A stretch of DNA of 64,000 bases from Prunus persica (GCF_000346465.2 NC_034014.1:1726854-1790853), one strand, 5' to 3'; counted from the first letter of the stretch, positions 22,651 to 34,849 are shown. A program made the numbers and translations. The notes: a model not told the origin generated them from the letters alone.

Positions 22651-25038
22651 ATGGCTTTTGAACTAGCATATGCTTTCTGCTTTCTGCTTCTCCTCCTACA
22701 CCTGCCATTTCCAACCACTGCTCAAACTAACAAGAACATACCTTTGGGTTCATCCCTCACTGCAGACAATAGCTCTTTTTGGGCCTCACCATCTGGGGAG
22801 TTTGCTTTCGGTTTCCAAGAAATTGGTAGAAACGGCTTCTTACTTGCCATCTGGTTTAACAAAATACCAGAAAGAACTATTGTGTGGTCAGCCAATGGTA
22901 ATAACCTAGTGGCAAAAGGATCCAAAGTTGAGCTCACTGCAGATGGACAGTTTAGGCTCAATGATGCTGCAACAGGCAAGCAAATATGGGTTGCTGATTC
23001 TGCTGGTACCGGAGTTTCCTATGCAGCCATGCTTGACACTGGAAATTTTGTGCTGGCTAACCGAAGTTCAATCAATTTGTGGGAGAGTTTTGATCAACCA
23101 ACTGATACAATCCTACCTTTGCAGACTCTAAATCAAACAAGCACACTCTTTGCCCGCTACACAGCAACAAATTACTCAAAAGGAAGATTCCGTTTTGCAC
23201 TACAACCGGATGGAGACCTCTTGCTTTACACAACACACTTCCCATTGGATTCTGCTAACACTATCTATTGGTCAACCGACACTGCGGGTAGTGGTTATCA
23301 GGTCATCTTCAACCAGTCTGGCTCTATTTACCTTACTGCCAGAAACAGAAGCATACTTCATATGATATCAAACAGCACAGTTTCAACCCAAGATTTTTAC
23401 CAGAGAGCAACTCTTGACTATGATGGAGTTTTGAGGCACTATGTCTATCCTAAAAGCACTGGCTCAAGTGCTGCTGGGTGGCTCAAGGCTTGGACCAGTT
23501 TGTCCTTCATACCTCCAAATATCTGCATGACAATTTTGCAAGAGAAAGGCGGCGGTGCATGTGGTTACAACAGTATATGTAGACATGACCAGGGAACAAT
23601 TTGCCGGTGCCCACCTGGTTATAGCTTCATTAATCCAGATGATATGTTGAAAGGATGCAAAAAGAACTTCATTTCACAAAGTTGTGATGCTGCCTCACCA
23701 GAGACAGATCATTTTTATTTCCAAGAGATGCAAAACACAGATTGGCCTAAGTCTGAATATGAGAAGTTTGAAGTTGTAACTGAGGATTGGTGCAGGCAGG
23801 CTTGCCTAGCTGATTGTTTCTGTGCTGTTGCTAATTTCAGAAATGGCCAGTGTTGGCTGAAGGGAAGCCCCCTTTTGAACGGGAGAGTCGACCCCATTAA
23901 TGGTGTAACAGGTCTAGTCAAAATAAGGAAGGAAAATTCAACCATGGGACCTGGTGGTGGATATTCAAAAAAGAAAGACAATTCAACTCTGATCGTAGTT
24001 GGATCGGTGCTCCTAAGTAGCTCAGGGTTTCTAAACTTCCTTTTACTGCTAACAATCTATTTGGTTGTTTCACGCATCTATTACAGAAAAGCAAAGGTGA
24101 GACAACCTTATCTCGTCATGAATTTGAAATATTTCACTTATGAAGAGCTAGAAGAAGCTACCAATGGATTCAAGGAAGAACTAGGCCATGGTGGTTTTGC
24201 AACAGTTTTCAAAGGAGTTTTAGGGGCTGATATGGGGAAATTTGTTGCTGTCAAAAGATTAGATAGTATGGTTAAAGAAAGTGAGTGGGAATTCAAAGCT
24301 GAAATGAGCGCAATTAGCAGAACGAACCATAGAAATTTAGTCCAGCTACTAGGATACTGCAACGAAGGGGAGCACCGACTGCTTGTATATGAGTTTATGA
24401 GCAACGGCTCTCTAGCAGGCTTCCTCTTTGGAGAGTCAAGGCCAAACTGGTATCAAAGAAGGGAAATCGCCTTAGGAATTGCAAGAGGGCTCTTGTATTT
24501 GCATGAGGAGTGCAACAGCCAAATCATACATTGTGACATTAAGCCTCAAAACATTCTTCTAGACGACTCTTTCACTGCAAGAATTTCAGACTTTGGATTG
24601 GCCAAGCTTTTGAAAATGGACCAGACTCACACTACCACCGGAATGAGGGGAACTAGAGGCTATCTGGCCCCTGAATGGTTTAAAAACATGCCAATCACAG
24701 GGAAGGTAGATGTTTACAGCTATGGCATTATGTTGCTGGAGATTATTTGCTGCAGGAGGAATTTTCAAAAAGAGGCAGAGGATGAAGATCAAATGGTTCT
24801 AGCTGATTGGGCATACGATTGCTATGAGCAAAAGAAAGTGCATCTGCTATTACAGAATGATGATGAGGCAACGGAAGACATCCAAAAGTTGGAGAAGTAT
24901 GTGATGATCGCAATGTGGTGCATTCAGGAGGATCCGTCACTGCGACCCACGGCAAAGAAACTGACGATGATGCTCGAAGGAACCGTGGAAGTATCAATTC
25001 CCCCAGACCCATCCTCATTTACAAGTTCAATACAGTAA
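22651..25038 (+). CDS. G-type lectin S-receptor-like Ser/Thr kinase (LECRK3/4-like), copy B
   Basis: Single-exon gene of 795 codons, clearly a paralogue of copy A. Order: signal peptide (MAFELAYAFCFLLLLLHLPF), bulb-lectin domain (SGEFAFGFQEIGRNG, TIVWSANGNNLV, MLDTGNFVLANRSS), EGF-like Cys region (GACGYNSICRHDQG), PAN-like region (DWCRQACLADCFCAVANFR), membrane helix (about 456-482), and a kinase domain with GHGGFATVFKG, VAVKRLD, HCDIKPQNILLDD, DFGLAKLL and GTRGYLAPEWF. The glycine loop reads GHGG instead of GRGA in copy A. All catalytic residues are present and the kinase is non-RD (Cys before the catalytic Asp). Expected to sit in the plasma membrane with the lectin part outside. It differs from copy A most in the lectin and PAN parts, as expected for a cluster under diversifying pressure. 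The ligand is unknown. Confidence 0.96.
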   Translation: MAFELAYAFCFLLLLLHLPFPTTAQTNKNIPLGSSLTADNSSFWASPSGEFAFGFQEIGRNGFLLAIWFNKIPERTIVWSANGNNLVAKGSKVELTADGQFRLNDAATGKQIWVADSAGTGVSYAAMLDTGNFVLANRSSINLWESFDQPTDTILPLQTLNQTSTLFARYTATNYSKGRFRFALQPDGDLLLYTTHFPLDSANTIYWSTDTAGSGYQVIFNQSGSIYLTARNRSILHMISNSTVSTQDFYQRATLDYDGVLRHYVYPKSTGSSAAGWLKAWTSLSFIPPNICMTILQEKGGGACGYNSICRHDQGTICRCPPGYSFINPDDMLKGCKKNFISQSCDAASPETDHFYFQEMQNTDWPKSEYEKFEVVTEDWCRQACLADCFCAVANFRNGQCWLKGSPLLNGRVDPINGVTGLVKIRKENSTMGPGGGYSKKKDNSTLIVVGSVLLSSSGFLNFLLLLTIYLVVSRIYYRKAKVRQPYLVMNLKYFTYEELEEATNGFKEELGHGGFATVFKGVLGADMGKFVAVKRLDSMVKESEWEFKAEMSAISRTNHRNLVQLLGYCNEGEHRLLVYEFMSNGSLAGFLFGESRPNWYQRREIALGIARGLLYLHEECNSQIIHCDIKPQNILLDDSFTARISDFGLAKLLKMDQTHTTTGMRGTRGYLAPEWFKNMPITGKVDVYSYGIMLLEIICCRRNFQKEAEDEDQMVLADWAYDCYEQKKVHLLLQNDDEATEDIQKLEKYVMIAMWCIQEDPSLRPTAKKLTMMLEGTVEVSIPPDPSSFTSSIQ

Positions 25039-25580
25039 GTGCTTGTATTGTATGCATGTTAGAGCATCCATCAACTTGGTGAGGCAGGCAGTCTCAGTGT
25101 TTTCGGGTACATTCCTTTGTGTTCATTCGTTGTCATTAATTTTCAGGTAAATACATACATTTACTGAAATTGCAGTAAATTTCTGCATTTTCACCTTATT
25201 CAAATCAACATAAAAAACTTGAATGGATTGAATAACAAAATGGGTCAATGAAGGCAAGTTATTTAAACACGTCTGAAGCTAAGATCAAGCAAAAGATTTC
25301 ATCTTGCAGTGTCAAAAGTCTAAGCACGTGTTGGACATTTATTTTGAAATATTAAAATAATTCATGTCTAGAAGAAGGTTGAATATTAAAATATTTCAAC
25401 AAAACCAATTCAGTCTTCAAATATAAACTAGTCAATTTAAGCATGGAATTCAATTAGCAAGCAAAGATTTACCATTCAACCTTCAAGATTCAAACTTTAC
25501 ATATCCACTTCCAAATCCCATCAAAAAGCATGAAGAATCTACTACATACTGTTAATTCCAAAACCCTAGATTTCGGGTTT
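25039..25580. other. 3' flanks of receptor kinase B and histone H3
   Basis: Convergent non-coding DNA. The first part resembles the 3' flank of copy A (for example 'aatacattt-ttactgaaattgcagtaaatt', 'cttgaatggattgaataacaaa'). The remainder up to 25580 must include the H3 3' UTR. Nothing else is recognised. Confidence 0.6.
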
Positions 25581-26877
<1,297 letters not shown>

Positions 26878-29494
26878 TCATACCCAATTGCTAGAAAGTG
26901 CAAAATCATGGAACCTAAAAGAGGATTCTCCAGCTGTATCTCTCTCAAGCCTGACCTCTGATAATCTCTGGGAGACACCTTCACTGCTACTTTCATCTTC
27001 AAACACTTCTTGTGGAAGAGGTTGTATTTGGTTCTCATTTGGTTGTCTAGCCAATTGAACCTCAGGCGGCAATGGGATGATTGGCGGGGGAGAGGCGCTG
27101 CTCCTGAACCTGGTTTGGCCTGCACTTGGAGAAACGACGGCTCGATCCCACATGAAGACATGCATGGAAATAGGAACCTTGGCGTGCCGGTGGAGGGAGA
27201 GCTTCTGGCTGAGAGAAATGGTGTCGAAGCATCGAACTGCTCCGGTTGAAGAAACCATCCAAGGGAGCACCTTCTGGTTTGAGACCCTTGAGACCACCAG
27301 CAGCCTTGATGCCTCCATTGCTTCCTTGTACAAATTGCTCAGCCCCGATCGGCTTGAAGGCGTGTTTTCATCACCATCTACGACTGATGAAATGTATATA
27401 AACCCCTGCCAATGACAATAGGTACGATTTATCAAGTAATCCTAAAGGAATCACATTTTTTACCACATTGGTCAGATCATATTATCTGACAGATAGGATT
27501 CACTTGTTACACGCAATTGTTGTAACTAAACAGATACATCAACTATCACATAATATGATCAACAAGCCGCAAGAAAGTTAATTAATGTAAATATATGTTT
27601 ACCTCTTCTGTGCGGCTAATGGCGAAGCCAAGCTTAAAATCACCTTCTTGTAATTTGACCTCAACAGGGATTTCACCCCCAAGAGGAGCATACCAAAGTC
27701 GAACGGCTCGGACTACACCAATGTCAACCCCATGGTAATCTTCAAAACCATATAAGCTTGCGCTTGCAAGATCAGCTAAGTCAGATAATGACCCTGCATT
27801 TACAGTGGAAGAAGCTGTCTCTCCAGAAATCTGTCATAAATGCAATGCAACAAAACCAAAAACACACACATCTATTACACTCTTCAACTCAAACTGGAAC
27901 TTTAACTTTGAAACACCTATAAAAGTTAAAATAGCCCTACTTGTGCCACATAATCAAAGATCTTCATTAAAATACCTTTGTAAGGAGGGACTCAGTCTGG
28001 ATGTTCATGAAGACGACGGGGACGCCGGAGGCCTGGGAGGCAATGAGCCAGACATTAGCCCTAGCAAGGGTGTCCTCCAAGTCGTTGTAGCGAGAAGCAG
28101 ATCGATCCGAAGCCTTTGGAAGGAAGAGGACAGATAGAAAGCAACTAGAATGGGGAACTGCTAGCATCTCCTGCATTCTCCTTTCCCATGGATATGAAAC
28201 ATACCCATCTTGAAGCCTACCTGTTGTCAGTGCACTCACCATCCTCGAGTTCCTTGAAGCTGCACATGTATCAAACACACATGCACCATGCATGCATTCA
28301 ACTCATCATCTATTTCATACTTTTTTTTTTTTTGAAGTGATCATGGAACAGTACTAGTATTATTTAATTAAACAATAAAAGTTGAATTGAACAATTAATT
28401 GATGGGACATAATTTTACTCATATCACCATCATCACATCATTCTTCTCTTCCTAGTGGGAATGTAATGCACATGTACAATATTAGTCCAATATCCAAACT
28501 ATTGTAATGATGTGAATGGAAGTTGGCCGAAGTGAATGAATAAATTAAAAGCTGTGTGTGTAGCACCAAATTAGGTCATGTCAGTTTCTAATTTTCTACG
28601 AAAAGAAAAGTCACGAGTCTCCACGTGGAGAAGTTGTTGTGTGCTGCCTCTAAAGGTGGTTTTGCTTTCATACAACGAAACGCATGCCCAAAAAAATATC
28701 ACCAAGTGGCCCAATTAATAAATAGATAATTTCCACCACAGCAGTAACAAAATACAAAGGCAAAATGTCAAATTTCTATTCAACTCTCTTATATAATATG
28801 CATGATGTAGAAGGTTGTTTTGGAATGAAATTTTGTACAAAATTAAAAGGAATTTGACAAAATTTACAACATATCATTGAATTATGAGGAATTTTAAATC
28901 TAAATTTACAAAATTAAAACTACGGGACTAGAGTGGTAAAACCGACACACTACCTTGATCAAAAATTATCTTTTGCCTAGTATAATTGTTTTTCACATGA
29001 ATTACAAAAAGGAAAAAGCAAAGTAATAGTTAGTCAACGCAAAAGTCAATGTGATGATGGGTAATGGTACCTTGGAGCTCGAAGCAGTCGGCCTCCGTGC
29101 GATCGCAGAAGCCGACGGTATAATTGGGGTCGGCAATGGACCTGAGCATGTACTGCTTGCTCCGACCGGCAGAGTCGTTCGGGACGATGCAAGCCTGCAA
29201 CTCCGCGAACTCGTCTCGGCCGCGTCGGACTTTGACGAGGATAGAAGTGTCCTTGGCTTTAAAGGAGGCGTGGAGGATCTTCTGGACGCCGCTCTTTCCG
29301 TTCTTAAACGGCGACTTAACGGTGACGGAGCTGCCGATGCGGAGCTCCTCGACGATGTCTGCGGTCTGGAGCATGTCTCCAGTCCACTCGTCGGCTTTCG
29401 AGCTGCCTTTGAGGCATTCGATGGACAGCACCAGAGGGGATTTCGGCTCTCGGGTGGGGGAGTCTGAGCTCGGTTGCGGTCGGTCCATGGTCAT
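26878..29494 (-). CDS. Conserved plant protein of unknown function (four exons)
   Basis: Exons 29494-29071, 28259-27976, 27830-27603 and 27405-26878 join in phase to 487 codons. Start MTMDRPQPSS, stop after ALSSNWV. No transmembrane segment or classic catalytic motif is obvious. Exon 1 encodes a compact domain (LVLSIECLKGSSKADEW... SILVKVRRGRDEFAELQAC) with many short beta-type stretches; exon 3 is a second such block (IGVVRAVRLWYAPLGGEIP). Exon 4 contains GFIYISSVVDGDE, like a PDZ-type core, then an R/S/P-rich tail with an acidic FEDESSSEG cluster. The PDZ-like reading is only an impression. Intron 1 is long (811 bp). A (GA)n repeat sits in the leader. I do not recognise the family name. Confidence 0.85.
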
Positions 29495-29578
29495 GATCTC
29501 TGCTTGATACGGTGCGTTTGACGCTTTTATATGTAAATGTTATTCCTATTGTAAATATGCATACCTCAGAGACACAGA

Positions 29579-29582
<4 letters not shown>

Positions 29583-29622
<40 letters not shown>
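29583..29622. repeat. (GA)n microsatellite in the 5' leader
   Basis: About 20 AG/GA units within 130 bases upstream of the minus-strand start at 29494; on the transcript strand it reads (CT)n, common in plant 5' leaders. Confidence 0.95.
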
Positions 29623-29625
<3 letters not shown>

Positions 29626-29649
29626 AGGAAAAAGGCTAGAGGAGATGAT

Positions 29650-31490
29650 TTTGAAATATTGGAAGTGATGGGCAAATGAGTAAAAGTCAATGAATTTGAA
29701 GGGGGGAGGGGGTGTTTTGGAGGTTTGTGGTTTTGTTTTTCACTCAAACTCAATTTCTCTGAATTTTCTCCAATATTTTGTATACATAAAATAAATATCA
29801 CTATCATATCATATACTATGAATATAATAAAATGATCCTAACTTATCATTTTTCCTAGCTAATGATGCTATGTTGAAATTTTAAGGTTTATGATATGATA
29901 TTTCTTCTTCAGCTGCACTCTCTGTGTCATAATATTATTTTTCTTTTTAATTTGCTAGTTTTTTCACAACTGGGTATTATTATATATGGAATTTGGATAA
30001 GAACATGGTACTGGGATTTACCTTGATACCTGGTAGTAAAAACTACATTATAGAGCTCCAAGCCCTTTCATTTTTTTTCTTCTTCTTTGGAATGGAAGCG
30101 ATTGGGGGATTGAGATTTACACGAATATTCAAGGAGTATCTAAAAGTTTCAAACTTCTGCCCACACAAATGATGATGAAAGAGTTTAATCAAGTGCTATA
30201 TTCCACTCGCAAGCCCTTTCGTTTTTTATGACAAAAGAAAACTCTTCCTTTATTATAATTCTAAAAGTCATATACTCATCCTTTATTCTAAGGTTTTTTT
30301 ATATTTAAAAAAAATACAATTGATTCTATCATAAGCGAGAGAACTTGTAAGTTTTTTGGTCGAAGAGAACTTTTAAGTTTGTAATATATAATTTGGAATC
30401 AAATTTTTGATGGGGTTAGGTTTGCATCGGCCCGTGCACTTTTCATGCACTAGTTGTAAAAATGAAAATGAAAAATTCTTGGTTTTCTCTTCATAAGTCA
30501 ATATTCCTCATCATAAAATATATAATAACGTAAATAACGAGAAGAAGAAGAAGGGGGCAGGGGACCGCGGGCAGAGAGAAGAGGGCAGAGGGCAGAGGGC
30601 AAAGCCATCGTCCTGGGACCTTGACCCTTCAAGCTTTAATAAATATTTGTAGTTCGTAGATTTCCTAAGAAAAGTTTCATATAGTTCTACTTATGGTCCC
30701 TCCATTTAATGGTTGCGTCCGGGTAGCCTACGTCTTTGTTCTACACTTTTACTTGTTCAATTTGCTCATAATCTTTTCACTATTTTGATGAATTTTTTCT
30801 TGGTTTGATTTTAATAAGAAAATTTATCATAGTATTCTATAATTTCACCGTGATAATTTTATACCAACAACAAACACTTCTTTAATTACTATTTAATTCT
30901 CTCAAAACTTTGGCACACACAAGTGCTATAAGACTCTGTCCAGCCAGATGCAAGTTAAAGTTTAACATATCAAGTTGGCTTAAATAATCTAAATCTCTGG
31001 CTCACCATCATTATTATTGGGATAAAGCACAAAAATATTGGTCAAGAGATAACGCTATATATAGTGCTAGTGGGACCCCTTGCACATTACACACCACCTT
31101 GAAATTTTCAAATATAATGCCTGTGGAAGCTTCCAAAGGACTAACCATCCAACCATATTCTCCATATCGACAAATGGTATGACACTTCTGAGAGCTTGAG
31201 GGACATGCATGACGTTGTCAAATGATGAATAAATGACGATAATTATTTTTTGAAAGTAAGCAATTGTCTAAACTACAAGATAGAGAGAGTTTCTCACACA
31301 CACTATTAAAATATTATAACGATTCACAGTTTAAAGTGTCTTAATATTGGACAAACTCAATTTGAAGCCTTTTAATCTTAGGTTTGAGCTTTATTTTTTA
31401 CTTTTTTGTAACAAGGTGGGCTAAAAGCCCAGTACAGCAACACCTAAGTAGCGACAAAATGATGCCTGGACACACCCATGGCATCAACAT
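29650..31490. other. Gene-poor spacer left of the transposon block
   Basis: AT-rich DNA with no supported gene. It holds a purine-rich tract at 30540-30603 (gggcagagggcagag-type repeats) and, at 30877-31145, one copy of a dispersed segment described separately. Confidence 0.55.
30877..31145 (+). repeat. Dispersed promoter-like segment, copy 1
   Basis: It matches 39792-40110 over about 270-310 bp: 'ttctttaattact', 'aagtgctata', 'atatcaagttggcttaaata', 'gcacaaaaatattggtcaag', a TATA-like ctatatatag, 'ctagtggga', then ataatg-C/T-ctgtggaagctt. Both copies look like a promoter plus the first ten codons (M-P/S-VEA-S/F-KG) of a gene whose remainder is absent. A shorter third match lies at 42062-42150. 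Confidence 0.7.
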
Positions 31491-32095
31491 CAGTGGCAGT
31501 TCCATAATTCGAAAGCCGACCAAACAAAACTAATATATTAAATTTGACGGTATGAGTGAATTTCATTAATAAACATAAAAAAAATACACATAGTGAGGGG
31601 GACGTAATGAGCCTTACCCTCAAATACATCTATATCTACAAATACAAAAACTAATTTCTGAAATTTCTGAGACATTTGTCTTTGTGCGAGACACAAAAAA
31701 ATTATAGGCGGGCTTGGGGTTTGTGTGAGACAAAAAAAATTAATAACCATAAGTAGTGTAGGTAATATTTTTTTTAACAAAAAGAGAGAAGGAAAAGGAA
31801 GAAAAAAGAAAAAGAGAGAGAGGAGAGAAGATAGAAGATAGAAGGAAAAGAACGATAAAAAAAAAAAGAGAAAGGAGAAATGAGAGAAGGAAAAGAAAGA
31901 AAAAAAAAAGAGGGAGAGAAGAGAGAAGGAAAAAAATGAAGAGAGAGAGAGAGAGAGAAGAGGGAAGGAAAAGAAAGAAAAAAGATTTGTATATGCTTAA
32001 TTTAAGCGAGGGATATACGTAGTGTAGGTAAGAAATTTTTATCTAAAATTTGGCCGGGCATGAGCCCAGCCTGCCATAGGCTAGAAACGCCCCTG
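31491..32095. mobile_element. Non-autonomous hAT-like element with 8-bp target duplication
   Basis: The left end is CAGTGGCAGTTCC and the right end, reverse complemented, is CAGGGGCGTTTCT, imperfect terminal inverted repeats of hAT style. The flanking 8-mers are atcaacat (31483-31490) and atcagcat (32096-32103), seven of eight matching. The interior has no transposase frame and contains a long purine tract. Confidence 0.7.
31775..31985. repeat. Purine-only low-complexity tract
   Basis: About 200 bases almost purely of A and G (agagagaaggaaaagaaag-type), inside the hAT-like element. It is likely a slippage-expanded simple repeat. Confidence 0.9.
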
Positions 32096-32814
32096 ATCAG
32101 CATACAAAATATCCTTTAGAAAATTAGGAACCGTCTCATAAAGATGAATCCCAAAACCAAAACCAATGCTCCTAGCGCAGACAAAGCATCGGCAATAAAA
32201 TTAAGCTTACGATAGGTTTGAGCATTATTATTTAACAAGTTCATATGGGCTCAACAATAGTATGCTGCCCTAAACACTCACGCCCATTCTAAGATTTTGG
32301 CTAAGTACACTTTTATAATTATTAGTTATAATATTTTTCTTTTGAACAATGCTTAATAATCTCCCAGGGGTGCACACCATGTTAAGCAAGTTATAATTGG
32401 AAGTGTTCATTTCTTAGATCACAATATAAAGATTTTATTTAACAAAAAAAAAAAATCAATCAAATTGAGATAATTTAGTGATCCATATGTATTGACTGAC
32501 TCGACAATTTTGGTAACAATTAAGGTCTTCACGATGAACCATCTATTTAGATGATATATATATATAAATTATTACATGGTCTCTAATTTGATTGATTTAT
32601 TCACATAAATGATCTTGACATTGTGATTTTGAGAAAAAGGCAATAGAAATTTATACAAAGGACAAATATTGTAAAGTGAGTCATCCCCAAATTGGTGTTC
32701 CCTCTCTAATTTGCTAACACGTGTCAACTAACATAACAGGGAGTTAACTCCGTTAACTTTTTTATTTGACAATTTTAAAAATTAAAAAAATTAAAAACTG
32801 CCCAATGCAAGACC

Positions 32815-33629
32815 GTGGTTCATCCTCTATCCGGCAGAGTGGCGCATCCATGGATGCAAGTGTGTCAGCAGGAAGTCTACTTTGAAAAAATGTCTCCGGG
32901 GTCACAATCCAGGCCAAAGGGGGGGCGTCCGTCTATCTATTACGTCTTCTTTCTTGCGCTTCTCCTTCTCCCTTGGCCATAGGACGTCCTCTTTTAGCTT
33001 TTCTTTGGCTAGTGCTGATGCTAATTTGGGAAGTTATTCCCCTTCAACTTGACCAGCTTAATCACCTAAAGCCTATGAATGAATCTCAACCGTATCCACG
33101 TCACATTCAAAGTCGATTAATTGGCTTATTTGAATGCTGAAAAACCGCCTTTTCGATGCTTTTAGTATGGTGACACTAAACTGAAGCGTTCATAAAATGA
33201 ATAATTGATCCATCGTAGATTTGAGTTTCAGCGTAAGCCCTAGTTACTAACTTTCCTCCCTTTCCTTACCTAGGGCAGGCTTTCCATCTTAATACTAGAA
33301 AGAGACTTTCAGCTTTCACTCTTAATGAATGCAATAACGGGTGGTTTCCTAAGGGTTTTCCTTACCCTGCTATCGATTCAATTCGTGCCAGCTACGCTTC
33401 CTCTTCTAGAACAGTGACAGCCTAGTCTGATTCCCCCTTCCGAAAGTGCCATACATGCCTACTTACTTAGGTCAATCAGTTCCTTCCGCCGCCTTCCCCA
33501 GTAGCCCTTGCTTCGCTTTTGTTGCGGAGCTCGCTGCTTTTCATTTTGTTAGGAGTAGGTGCTTGCCCTTTGTTGGGTTTGGGTTGGGGGAAGAGGTCAT
33601 TTCCATCGCGAAGGATTCAATCCAGCCAT

Positions 33630-33662
<33 letters not shown>

Positions 33663-34345
33663 CCCCAGTCAAAGACCCCACCGTGGTATGCACCAATAAG
33701 ACCACCAAAAGCCTTTGTGGCACTAGTGGTACACAGAAGTCATGGGTGATCATTGGTCCGATGCTTCGGGCGAAACCAATTCCCAGGGTGTGACAGGCGG
33801 TGTGTACAGGGCCCGGGTACATATTCACCGCGGCATGCTGATCCACGATTACTAGCGATTCCAACTTCATGTTCCCGAGTTGCAGAGAACAATCCGAACT
33901 GAGGCAATCTTTCCGGATTCGCTCCGCCTTACAGCCTTGCTTCCCATTGTAATTGCCATTGTAGCACATGTGTGGCCCAGCCCATAAGGGTCATGCGGAC
34001 TTGACGTCATTCCCACCTTCCTCCAGTATATCACTGGTAGTCCCTCGTGAGTGCGGCACGCACCTTTTTGTTTGTTTCAGAGCCGTTTTGGCGGGGTGTA
34101 CTAAACTCCCTATTGGGCTGGGCCCTTCCCCATAAGGCCCCACCATCGGGGCATAAGCGCCCTCTTGTTACCCATATGCGAGGCACCGTCTTAGCCTTCC
34201 CTGACCACGATCGCTCCTACACCCGTAGCGTTCGTGATCGGCCTACTCAACTGTGTATCGACTGAATCACTCTAAGAGTCTAGTCGGTGGAACCGGTGAA
34301 CCACGCGAGCTGGTTAGATGCGTGGGGCAGAGGGCTCGTAGTACC
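32815..34345. other. Nuclear insertion of mitochondrial-type DNA (NUMT)
   Basis: GC rises sharply here compared with both flanks. The central part is a mitochondrial 18S rRNA 3' region (33616-34053, minus). The flanking parts have the look of plant mitochondrial spacer DNA but were not matched to named genes. The block lies between the left inverted repeat of the composite element and its subterminal repeats, so it most likely inserted into that element. Borders are estimates from base composition. Confidence 0.7.
33616..34053 (-). pseudogene. rrn18: Mitochondrial 18S rRNA gene fragment (3' end)
   Basis: The minus strand carries universal small-subunit landmarks in order: GGTGGGAATGACGTCAAGTC, GGGCTGGGCCACACA, GTACACACCGCC, GGGTGAAGTCGTAACAAGGT and GTAGGGGAACCTATGGCTGG, ending GATTGAATCC. 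Details such as ACTTCTGTGTACCACTAGTGCC mark it as plant mitochondrial rather than plastid or nuclear. Several sites show C-to-T or G-to-A changes relative to the usual rRNA (CACATGTG for CACGTGTG, GATCGTGGATCA for ATCGCGGATCA), as expected of methylated nuclear DNA. Only about the last 440 bases of the gene are present, so it is not functional. Confidence 0.9.
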
Positions 34346-34500
34346 AAGCCAACGAGCGTCGTCTTCCTTGCAAAACTCAGCGAACGTCGTCTTCCTTGCT
34401 AAACCCAGTGAGCGTCGTCTTCTCCGCGAGAGTCTTATCTTCTTCTCCAATTGCAACTAGCGAGCGTCGTCTTCCTTGCAAAACCCAGCCATACCCACTC
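34345..34500. repeat. Subterminal repeats of the composite element (left)
   Basis: At least four spaced copies of gagcgtcgtcttccttgcaa or close variants within 150 bp. The same repeat lies inverted at 38393-38440 beside the right end. Such repeats often act as transposase binding sites in DNA transposons (inference). Confidence 0.75.
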
Positions 34501-34618
34501 TCCTCCCTCATAATCTCTGCATCTTCTCCACCATCAACTCTTAAACGCTTACAAAACCCAATTCTCCTCCCTCCTAATTTAGAAAGAGATGGTTAATGAT
34601 TGCACAAATAACACAAAC

Positions 34619-34846
34619 CTCTTCCATGATGACTTCAGAAAGAAAAGTATCCTTGCTCATTTTCGATTCCACAGAGTACTTTAATAGTGTGTGATGACTT
34701 CCTAGCTGCTCAAAAACCCATTTACCTCTATATGAGTCAAAGTCCCCTTCAACCTGTTCAAAACTTATCTCCTGTTCAAGCTGTTCACACAAGTCTAGGA
34801 CAACACGCGCATGAAGCACCATATAAAGTAAGCCCTTGCATCCTTC
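34619..34846 (-). pseudogene. Captured exon of a polyketide cyclase/START-like (SRPBCC) gene
   Basis: One 76-codon open exon encodes EGCKGLLYMVLHARVVLDLC and EISFEQVEGDFDSYRGKW, with SHHTLLKYSVESKM further on. I recognise this as the core of the plant coenzyme-Q-binding/polyketide-cyclase superfamily proteins (At4g01650-like). It is preceded by a proper acceptor (TTTTCCTGTAATGTGCAG) and followed by GAAGAG|GTTTGTG, so intron borders are retained: a DNA-level capture, not a retrocopy. No other exons of the parent are visible. It lies inside the composite inverted-repeat element. Confidence 0.8.
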
Positions 34847-34849
34847 CTG

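Noticed and set aside
29030..29507. Plus-strand frames of 127-138 codons
   Set aside because: Antisense to exon 1 of the minus-strand gene; GC-rich exon gives long shadows.
32340..32400. Left border of the composite element at the ggggtgcacaccatg phrase
   Set aside because: A similar phrase lies just outside the right inverted repeat, but the intervening sequences do not match, so the border was kept at about 32655.
33616..34053. Functional rRNA gene
   Set aside because: Only the last ~440 bases of the 18S gene are present, with decay at CG sites and nuclear surroundings.
33446..34265. Several open frames of 60-105 codons around 33.4-34.3 kb
   Set aside because: They lie in mitochondrial-type DNA, including rRNA sequence, where open frames are incidental.
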